Source: Mesostigma viride (Eukaryota; Streptophyta; Mesostigmatophyceae; Mesostigmatales; Mesostigmataceae). Taken from it: a stretch of DNA of 34,607 nt. Location: the NCBI GenBank assembly GCA_009746045.1, contig RPFO01000076.1, positions 2,272,479 to 2,307,085 on the forward strand. The letters are read 5' to 3'. This document shows, in pieces, positions 27,931 to 34,607 of the stretch. Under the pieces are notes generated by a model, which ran no database searches, was not told where the DNA came from, and saw nothing but the letters and a program-made list of their open reading frames with translations. The translations under genes were made by a program, and so were the position numbers. Within the stretch, counting starts at the first letter, position 1. Each line of letters starts with the position of its first letter.

Positions 27931-29033
27931 TTTTGTTGACCTTCTGATAGTTATGCTGAGGACAACAAATATTGCTCTGCTCCATTTGTGACAGTGTTTG
28001 ATTTACGGCAAGCTTGGCTGCTTGCAATCGAGAGGAAATTAGCTACCCCGACAGCCAGACGCGCAAGGGTTATCTCTGCAGGTAGTACCCAAAATTTGTC
28101 GATAAGGAGTAATGGAAGGGCACGACCACCAGTCACTACTCTACGCTTCACCGGACACCTTTTTCAGCTTCCGGTTAAAATTCAGCAAGAGCAGCGGCAA
28201 TTAGATACTAAAATTTCGTTATTGGTTCGTACCGTACAGCCAATAAATTTGCGCCGGCATAAAATTGTAATCTGGTCACTAAACACTAGCCTTTGCCAAG
28301 CAATAAGTGTTCCCATGAGCATCGGCGGCCGGGATGTGGCCTGCCTTTTGTATGTGCTCCATTGTTTTAATAAAGAGTCTGGTTACCCTGGAGTTCCACG
28401 GTTAATAGAAGAAAATTTCAGCGGAACGTATGAAACACCGACGAAACTAGACAAAAATGTCAGTGATGGAATTGTACTACCGTGTACACTGAGCAAAACG
28501 TAGTATGATTTCGCTAAAGTCACGTTCTGAATTTTCCCCAAAAAAATTCCACCGCATGGTTATCCTCGCACTTGAGACTCAGGCTCACAATTGTTGAATA
28601 GATTGTGCAAAAAATATTGAAATCCTTATCATTATTTAAATATACAGCATAAAATTATGTTGCAAACTGTCAATTGAAGGCCGCGAACATTTGTCAACTA
28701 TCAATAAACTTCACCACAGGAAGATCTCGAATAAAATAAACAATATATACGGGCACCTTTTTACACCCTACTGGAGCCCCACTATAGAAAATACGAAAAA
28801 ATACCAGGGTGTCATCTACCCGCAGAGAGTCCCCTGTAACTAGTGTAAGTCGGTGCCGGCCCCTCCGGGGCTTCATCCTTGATCACCAGCGTAGTAAGCC
28901 ACTTGTCGAGCTCCTTGCTCATCCTGATGTCGGCACACATTCCGTCACTGCGCACGCGTGCTTCTAGCCGGAGAGCCAGAGAGACGCAGCGATAGCAATT
29001 CACAAGCTCGGGCTGGCGTGACGGTGGCCAATA
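27931..29033. other. Mostly non-coding stretch
   Basis: AT-rich sequence. A plus-strand open frame of 171 codons (27988-28503) has no recognisable motif, and one such frame is expected by chance in a window of this size. Confidence 0.4.
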
Positions 29034-29604
29034 TTAATCCTCAACGTTGAGCGTGAAATGCAGGGGGTCATTCTTATCCCGCTTCCAAATCCGCACGGGA
29101 AGAATGCCGTTCCCGGCAAGGAAGAGCTCCTTCTCCCATCCGTTCCGGCCCTCCACCCACCTCTCGAAGTTCTCGTCTATACTGTAACACGATCGGCCCG
29201 GCTTCGCTTACCACCTCAGCCAACCAGAACGGGTGGATGGGATCGTGATCCGTGTCCTTGTCCGATGGAACTGCCACATAGTCGTGGAGTCTCATCTGCC
29301 TGCCCATCGCCTCCCGCTTGTCCTTCCGCTGCTCCCCCCGTGTCACCATGCCAACCGGAGGGTTGGGCTGGCTCGGTGGCAGCAAACGGACAGTTTTCAT
29401 CGAGCTTCCTGCATCATTGTACTCGATGATAAACGACCACTCGCTTTGACATCCCTCAAACCGCCCAGCCAAACAGGGCGGACAGTAGTAGGAATAGCGC
29501 CTCATCATGAAAAGGCCAGGGTCGGACTTGTCCAGTCGCCACCAATGCGCCTGCTTGATGCCAGGCACCTCCTCCGCCTCCGCACGTCGGCCGGACTTGA
29601 TGTC
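29034..29604 (-). CDS. Transposase-like gene, exon 2
   Basis: Second exon, joined to exon 1 in phase 0 after a TGATGACAG acceptor. It begins DIKSGRRAEAEEVPGIKQAHWW and contains YYCPPCLAGRFEGCQ, a Cys-rich pattern that may bind zinc. Later HPFWLAEVV looks like the start of a small beta-barrel module. Near 29180 the sense moves by one base to a frame reading IDENFERWVEGRNGWEKEL and ending NVED with a TAA at 29036, so the open frame running on to 29074 is a misreading caused by an indel. I infer the joining from splice signals and frame; no transcript evidence exists here. Confidence 0.5.
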
Positions 29605-30022
29605 CTGTCATCAAACAGTTAGAACGAAAAGATTAACATTCAAGTTAGCGAAATTGAATATAAACCGATAAAACAGGGTATAGCTGCAGAGAGACCCCTT
29701 CCGAAAAAAAAAATACAACGACAAGACATACAGTAATCGAAATTCAACACAACAGGGTATAGCTGCAGAGAGACCCCTTCCGAAATATCATATTAACAAC
29801 ATACGACAAGACATCGAGTGATCAAAATTCGACATAGGGTATAGCTGCAGAGAGACCCCTTCTTACCAATAGAACAAGCAAAATTTCATACCTAAAAGAA
29901 AAGCGACCCATAGAAAGTACATAGGGTCTCTCTGCAGAGATACCTTTATTGGGTTTGACTTTTTGTAGAACAATCATCGGCAGTTGACGTCTTAAAACCT
30001 GAAATAACACCAAATTCCGTAC
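29605..30022 (-). other. Predicted intron containing a minisatellite
   Basis: Donor CTG|GTACGG and acceptor ACAG|GACATC leave exons 1 and 2 in the same phase. A donor nearer 29944 (AAAG|GTATCT) would put exon 2 out of frame. The intron holds the GGGTATAGCTGCAGAGAGACC repeats. Confidence 0.5.
29673..29946. repeat. Minisatellite of GGGTATAGCTGCAGAGAGAC units, period about 80 bp
   Basis: Three direct copies start near 29675, 29754 and 29836, with similar spacers (CGACAAGACAT). A fourth copy near 29922 is inverted (GGGTCTCTCTGCAGAGATACC). The core centres on CTGCAG. Confidence 0.9.
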
Positions 30023-30775
30023 CAGGGGTAAAAGGAAGAAGTGGCGAGTGACGTTCTCGGCCCGCTCGCGGGCCGACTCCCTGCTCGATGTCTTGCCGCC
30101 CTGCCAGTTCTGCCTCAAGTAGGCGACTAGCTGGTGGGTGTCAATTATGTGCTGGTTTTCGGGAATCCTCTGCATTTCCCTCAAGACGCACTTGCACTTC
30201 GCTCCGTGACCATCCACCTCCCCCTTCCCATGCTGCTCCCCCATGTAGTGGAACTCAAAGGCCTGCAGGTCGGGATCCCCCATGAGCAGACCGTTAATCG
30301 CGCTAATCACGTACCTGGACTTAAACTGCACCGCGCATTTGTCCGAGCACATGTACAGCTTTCGCACCTCTACCCCTACTTCTACCCGCAGGGCTTCCAG
30401 AATCTTGCGAATAGCGTATACGAGCGCGCTCTCGCCTCGCTTGATACTGGAATCCCCCAGGAAAAATACGACGCGCTTTTCCAGCTCGCCGTTGTGCCGA
30501 TAACGCACGATCATGGGCATCAGGATGTGGCTGCGCTTGTGGAAGTACTGCGACTGCAGTTGGACGTAGTTGCTGTTCTCGTAGTTCTCGGCCCAGTCGC
30601 CATGCACGAGCACCTCCCCCTCTCTCAGGTTCTTCTCCCGATCCTTGATTGTACCCGCCTGCGACCAGGCCGCTAAGCAGTGCTTGGTAAACTTGTAGTT
30701 AGGTGAAATAGTGCCGGAACCTTTTTGCCGTTGGGGCAAATCGGTCCGGAACACTATTTTGCCCGGATTCACCAC
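30023..30775 (-). CDS. Transposase-like gene, exon 1 (RNase H-fold candidate), 5' end replaced
   Basis: The conserved stretches are VHGDWAENYE (Asp at residue 60), YMCSDKCAVQFKSRY (Asp at 145) and HYMGEQHGKGEVDGHGAK (about 177 to 194). This order, an Asp-ENY strand, an SD...QFK strand and an HGKG..DG motif, is seen in transposon-derived proteins of animals and protists whose family name I cannot give with confidence. The two aspartates could be two of three metal ligands of a DDE/RNase H-like nuclease. The first 26 residues, up to about 30697, are encoded by a repeat that recurs at 30947, so the natural N-terminus has been lost or displaced. It may be a transposase of an otherwise unseen element, or a domesticated copy. 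Confidence 0.55.
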
Positions 30776-31051
30776 TTCCGAGCACCCAAGTTGATTCAGC
30801 CGGCCCCGTGGTTAAAAACTGGCCCCGTGGAGGGGGAGTCGAATAGACCTGGAGACAACCGCCTAGGCTAGTGCACGCAAATGATATTGCGCCGGAACTG
30901 TCTCTGGCAGGTTTCGAACCCCTGACCTCCAAGGTGCACAGGTCTTAGTTAGGTGAAATAGTGCCGGAACCTTTTTGCCGTTGGGGCAAATCGGGCCGGA
31001 ACACTATTTTGCCCGGAATCACCACTTCCGAGCACCCAAGTTAATTCGGCT
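30697..31051. mobile_element. Small repeat-centre-repeat element with T-arm-like centre
   Basis: Two copies of a 105-bp sequence (30697-30801 and 30947-31051) surround a 145-bp centre. Each copy is an imperfect nested inverted repeat: GGTGAA..TTCACC outside, TAGTGCCGGAA..TTCCGGA-type arms, and TTTGCC..GGCAAA inside. On the minus strand the centre contains GGGGTTCGAAACC, a perfect tRNA B box, in a context (GGAGGTCA before, GACAGTTCCG after) matching the centre of the element at 13298-13846. No target duplication was found, and the flanks belong to two different elements. It may therefore mark a recombination point. Confidence 0.7.
30900..30946 (-). other. tRNA T-arm/B-box-like sequence
   Basis: GGTTCGAAACC within a tRNA-like context, but no A box, acceptor stem or anticodon arm can be built around it. 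It may be a relic of a pol III promoter as in SINEs. It is not a tRNA gene. Confidence 0.5.
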
Positions 31052-33101
31052 GAATTAACTCACTTGGCGTCCAGACCCATTGTGAGCGGCTGCCGGTGAC
31101 CAACGTAAGAGCGCACAACCGGCGGCATTGCTTGTTTAACCGGTAAGAAGAGGAACGCCCTTTAGCCAAGCAGCCCAAAGCGGCAGTGGAGTCCACTAAC
31201 CTCACCACCCGCTTACCCCATGTTCCGAGGTTCCGGGCCGAGCGCTCCACCCCCTTCACAGCGGCCCGCACTTCCTTCTCGTTGATGTGCATGGTCGAAT
31301 CGCGCCAGCGACTCTTGATCCCGACGCGCCATCGCCCGTGGATGATGGCTTTTTCCGCGGCCTTGGTCAAGGGTCTAGGCCCGGCATACATGGCCTCACC
31401 TGGGGTGAGGAGGGTTGGGTAACCCCGCACCTCCCGGGCCCGAGCTAATTCCGTCACCTCAGCTGGGGCCATCTCAGCGTAGACAACCCCCTGCCCAAAA
31501 CTAGACGCATCCGAGGCCACCACCACCGGAGCCAGGGCAGCCCCCCGGTCCACACGGAGCATGGGGGCCAACGCCATGGCACACTCGAGCTCATCGCGCA
31601 CACCTTGCCACAAAGGTCGCGTTCGCTGGCCCCACCCCTTGAGGTTGATGAACTTAAAACTCTGCTGCCATATGGACAAGCAAGTGCGGCTGAGCATCTG
31701 CAGCCACACCCACCGGCCCACGACGGCCGCCAGCGCCTCAGCGGTAGCGCGTCCCCTCTCGAGGAGTACACGAGTGTGCGCAACCACAAGGGTGAGCTGC
31801 TTAGCTGTCGGCTCCAACACCCCATCCCGCCGGTGAACAACACCCAGAGCTTCTAGCTCGTCCTCCCCCTCCGGGCTAGCCATGATCGTCTTGTCCTTGG
31901 AGGGCACAAGGTTGTTAGGCGCGTACCCGTCTTCAATAGCACTCGCGATTAAGCGATTCACCGCCTCGCACGTGCGCCCATTGCTGACCACCAGGTCATC
32001 AATAGTGATGGATACCATAGGGGCAGGGGGGTCCTCAAGGTCGATTTGCATCTCCCTCGTGCTCTCCTCCTTGTACTCGATGGCTAGGGCGGTTGGGTTA
32101 CCCCATGCATTCCGAAGCACGGTCAGCTCCCCTACACTTGTGAGGCGGTTCACCTGCCGTCTAGGATCCAAAGCGCCCGTGGCATAGAGGACCATCTCAT
32201 GGATGGCTTCCCCTAGCGCTACAGCGTGGGAGTGCCCCATGGCCAGCACTTTCAGCACTGGCCACACCCTCCTCCGCCGCCCCGGCAGCCCGACATCGGT
32301 GGACCACACATCAGGTAGCCCTTGATAATCCCACCACCACTCCGGCACTTGGATGGTATAGTAATACGAGACCAGATCGCTCTTGGCCGTGTAGCACCGA
32401 CCCTTGATATAGACCTCCGAGTATATGCCCAGGTGGGGTAACACCGTCTTAGGGGGGTCCACCCACAGTGCGTTCCCCAACTTCTTATTCACAATGAGCC
32501 TTAACTCCCCCACTCCTTTGGCCACCCCAAAACATCCGTCTACCCACTTTGGCCGCGTCTCTCGGAACTCCACCATCCCCACGTCCGCTGCCCTCCCCAT
32601 CAACTTGCCCCACTCCGCCATGGTGCACCCTCGGCTGGGGGCAGGTACATTCCAATACCTCGCACTGGCAGCCACCTCCGGCTTGATGCAGTTGGCTTCG
32701 CTCGCGTACACCTCTCGCCAACTAGGTCGTAGCGCCAGCAAATCCAGCAGCTTCGCCTTTCCTGCCACCTCGCGCTTCGGCAGACTCACCCGCTCCGCCA
32801 CAAGTTGTTCATACTTATTACATTTCCCATAGATTAGATCACTTCCTTCTGCGGGGCCTGTCGCAACGCCGGTTACGCGGCGACTGTACCACTCGCAGTG
32901 CTTCTTGACCCTTTTCAGGGCCTCCGCCGTTCCTCTGGAGCACGCGCCTCCAGATTTAGGCGGAGGGTCTGCCCCCCCGTGCCATAGCCAATTCAACCAC
33001 GTAATCACCTTGTGTTGTAGAGTGAAGGTCCGGCGGCGGCGAGTTGCACGCTGGCGTCTGCGTGCTGACCTCACTCTCCCCCACGTAGTGCTTAGAGGCA
33101 T
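31041..33101 (-). CDS. DIRS-like reverse transcriptase with RNase H, C-terminally truncated
   Basis: Numbering from the ATG at 33101, the 686-residue frame shows RT motifs ELRLIVNKKLG, then AKSDLVSYYYTI (Asp 242), then SITIDDLVVS (Asp 368-369), followed by RNase H residues D531 in VVASDASSFG, E608 in HINEKEV and D636 in RLVDSTAALG. This RT plus RNase H arrangement, with HIN.KE and DSTAA motifs, is of the DIRS/Ngaro type, known in volvocine algae among others. The protein stops at WTPSELIQPN, just where such RNase H domains continue into a final conserved Asp. The stop is in the first bases of the adjacent small element, so the gene is cut there. The 146 codons upstream of this ATG overlap gag and are spurious. 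No tyrosine recombinase is present. Confidence 0.75.
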   Translation of the reverse strand: MPLSTTWGRVRSARRRQRATRRRRTFTLQHKVITWLNWLWHGGADPPPKSGGACSRGTAEALKRVKKHCEWYSRRVTGVATGPAEGSDLIYGKCNKYEQLVAERVSLPKREVAGKAKLLDLLALRPSWREVYASEANCIKPEVAASARYWNVPAPSRGCTMAEWGKLMGRAADVGMVEFRETRPKWVDGCFGVAKGVGELRLIVNKKLGNALWVDPPKTVLPHLGIYSEVYIKGRCYTAKSDLVSYYYTIQVPEWWWDYQGLPDVWSTDVGLPGRRRRVWPVLKVLAMGHSHAVALGEAIHEMVLYATGALDPRRQVNRLTSVGELTVLRNAWGNPTALAIEYKEESTREMQIDLEDPPAPMVSITIDDLVVSNGRTCEAVNRLIASAIEDGYAPNNLVPSKDKTIMASPEGEDELEALGVVHRRDGVLEPTAKQLTLVVAHTRVLLERGRATAEALAAVVGRWVWLQMLSRTCLSIWQQSFKFINLKGWGQRTRPLWQGVRDELECAMALAPMLRVDRGAALAPVVVASDASSFGQGVVYAEMAPAEVTELARAREVRGYPTLLTPGEAMYAGPRPLTKAAEKAIIHGRWRVGIKSRWRDSTMHINEKEVRAAVKGVERSARNLGTWGKRVVRLVDSTAALGCLAKGRSSSYRLNKQCRRLCALTLVTGSRSQWVWTPSELIQPN

Positions 33102-33148
33102 TGTAGGAAGAGGCAGTGGGAAGGGGGAGCGGTTTACCCTTTCGGTGT

Positions 33149-34207
33149 TTACTTGGTTTGCTGGGCCTTGCCCAGCTTCTCCATCATCGTGGCGCTTTGC
33201 AGGGCCATCTTCATGGCCGGGTTGCTCACCAAGGAGGCATCTTCCTTGAGAGCAAGGAGGTGGCCAGCCACCTTCCACCCTCCTGACCCCTGGCTCTCCA
33301 CTAGGAGCATGGCTGCCACCACCCTCATGAGATACTCTACCCCAGCCAACTCCCCGGCTGCCGGCCCCAACTCCTTGAAGAGTGTGTCCATGGCCAGGGC
33401 GATGTTCATGACCACCTTCCTGCTTTCCTGGTTCCTCCACCCCCCTTGGCGAGTAGCCATGATCCAACTCTTTATCCCCCCTCCATTGTCGTTGGCATCC
33501 TCGAGCACCTCGGGGAGCACTCTCTCTTGCACCCTCCAATTCACCACTTGTGCTCGAGTGGGCAGCGTCACCCCTTTGGTCTTTTTCGGCTTCCTGGAAG
33601 CCCCATCTGCCCCGGCCAGCGCATCCTTCAATTTCGTCAGGAAATCCTCTTCCTCGGACTCCTCCTCCTCCTCCTCTTCTTTGCCCGCCTGCCCCTGCTT
33701 GCCAATAATAGCCGCCAGCTCCAAGAGCTGCTCCCTCACATCCCCCGCGGCCTTTCCCTTGCTCGGGGCTGGGCTTCCGACTTTTTTCGTCCCCTTTTTC
33801 GCCCCTTTCGTGGGCCGGCGTGGTGGCTGCATCTCCTCTTCGTCCGAGTCCGCCAAGTCCCGGGCGCTTTGGAGGGCTGCCACTAGCGCTTCGTTTGGGT
33901 CCGCTGCTGCCAGAATTTCAGGCCCGTCCACGTGGTCGACCAGCAGTCCAACGACGGACTCCAGCTGGGCCGCAGACCACCGGCTGACAGTAGTTACCCA
34001 GTCGGTCCCGAGGACCGCCTCAAAGGCAGCGCACACTTCAGGCAGGCCCGAGCAAGTGGAGAGCTCCTGATGGAGCCTTTTCTTCTGCGTCGGCCAGCCT
34101 AGTCGGCCCTTTCCCGTCTGTTTAGTAGCTGTCGGCACCTCGGGATTAGCTTTCGGTAATTGCTTCCCAGCACCTGTCGAACCTGGCTTCCGCCCGGGCT
34201 TCGGCAT
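33149..34207 (-). CDS. Gag-like protein of the DIRS-like element
   Basis: 352 residues directly upstream of the RT gene on the same strand, with a 47-base gap and no frameshift. It is basic at the N-terminus (MPKPGRKPG), carries Lys/Arg-rich stretches (TKGAKKGTKK) and an acidic run of Glu (about residues 177 to 191), and ends in an alpha-helical C-terminal half (VMNIALAMDTLFKELGP). No zinc knuckle is present. Position and composition match the first ORF of DIRS-like elements, which is presumed to bind the element RNA, but the sequence itself has no motif that proves this. The frame is fully open, unlike the other retroelements here. Confidence 0.6.
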   Translation of the reverse strand: MPKPGRKPGSTGAGKQLPKANPEVPTATKQTGKGRLGWPTQKKRLHQELSTCSGLPEVCAAFEAVLGTDWVTTVSRWSAAQLESVVGLLVDHVDGPEILAAADPNEALVAALQSARDLADSDEEEMQPPRRPTKGAKKGTKKVGSPAPSKGKAAGDVREQLLELAAIIGKQGQAGKEEEEEEESEEEDFLTKLKDALAGADGASRKPKKTKGVTLPTRAQVVNWRVQERVLPEVLEDANDNGGGIKSWIMATRQGGWRNQESRKVVMNIALAMDTLFKELGPAAGELAGVEYLMRVVAAMLLVESQGSGGWKVAGHLLALKEDASLVSNPAMKMALQSATMMEKLGKAQQTK

Positions 34208-34278
34208 CCCAGCCGCTTTGCAGAAAGGAATTCTGGGCGTCAGCTACGCTGCCCCTGACCCCTGTCGCCGCCTTCGTT
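34208..34278. other. Leader between gag and the dispersed repeat
   Basis: Short sequence upstream of gag. No feature recognised. Confidence 0.5.
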
Positions 34279-34607
34279 GAAAACAAAAGAGACCGCCATG
34301 AGCTAGGTGAGCAAGCTTTTATCGTGTTTCAAGGCCAACGGCTCTCTACCAACGGCCAGATCCGGCAACGGCCTCTAAACAGTTTTAGCCGTCAAGTTTT
34401 ACTTCAGATATTGCCTGTTGCAAACCCGTCCGCAATCACAGATCTGCTAGGAGAACCTAGACGCAAAAATCCGTCGTCAAGGTACTCAGCACACCGTCAA
34501 GGTATGGGCCGCAACAATTAGGCCATATCTTCCGTAATACTCGTACACTAGAAGCCTAATCAACCTTATTACGATCACATCACCCAGCTCTATTTCACCT
34601 AGCATCA
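34279..34607. repeat. 329-bp dispersed repeat, copy 2 (reaches the window end)
   Basis: Same orientation as copy 1 at 15655-15983, with three substitutions seen by eye. It lies just upstream of the DIRS-like gag, so it could be that element's terminal sequence or an independent insertion. The window ends before the boundary is known. Confidence 0.9.

Noticed and set aside
27988-28503. Plus-strand ORF of 171 codons as a gene
   Set aside because: No recognisable motif, AT-rich surroundings, and about one frame of this length is expected by chance in 34.6 kb over six frames.
33102-33539. N-terminal 146 codons of the long RT frame
   Set aside because: They overlap gag in another frame, are Gly/His/Arg-rich low-complexity sequence, and the ATG at 33101 lies just after the gag stop.

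Overview
The window reads as repeat-rich nuclear DNA of a eukaryote, most likely a green-lineage alga. The coding parts are GC-rich, there is no operon structure or ribosome-binding sites, and almost everything recognisable is a transposable element: Ty3/gypsy, Ty1/copia, a DIRS-like tyrosine-recombinase-type retroelement, APE-type and restriction-endonuclease-type LINE pieces, a CACTA-like DNA transposon, and small palindromic elements. No housekeeping gene, rRNA or tRNA gene was found. The host cannot be named from sequence alone.

Layout. Positions 1 to about 6.9 kb hold a Ty3/gypsy element on the minus strand, cut by the left window edge, in the order gag, protease, C5 cytosine DNA methyltransferase, reverse transcriptase, RNase H, start of integrase. 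The methyltransferase sits inside the pol region between protease and reverse transcriptase, and its last conserved motif lies in the next reading frame together with the RT. From 6.9 to 12.9 kb there are only small items: a short ORF with a PIP-box-like motif, a 33-bp tandem repeat, a LINE endonuclease fragment, an 80-bp repeat and foldback sequences.

Positions 12,890 to 26,985 are best read as one non-autonomous Ty1/copia element with nested insertions. Its 5' LTR carries a 549-bp element made of two 152-bp near-perfect palindromes around a centre with a tRNA T-arm-like motif, with a GGTGT target duplication confirmed by the uninterrupted 3' LTR. Its gag-protease region is split by a 5.7-kb CACTA-like element that has ATTCTCAG subterminal arrays and carries a LINE tail. 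Its 3' LTR is split by a 2.9-kb LINE insertion with a 13-bp target duplication. Removing the insertions restores both LTRs and the protease-proximal reading frame.

From 27 to 30.8 kb there is an intron-containing transposase-like gene on the minus strand. At 30.7 to 31.05 kb a second small element has the same repeat-centre-repeat design and a related T-arm-like centre; it sits exactly where a DIRS-like RT/RNase H gene (31 to 33.1 kb, with gag to 34.2 kb) stops. The last 329 bases are a near-identical copy of a sequence found inside the CACTA-like element.

Nearly all the coding regions carry single-base frame changes but rather few internal stops. They are therefore either recently inactivated copies or contain consensus indels. 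The two candidates for undescribed biology are the methyltransferase-carrying gypsy element and the palindrome-centre-palindrome small elements.
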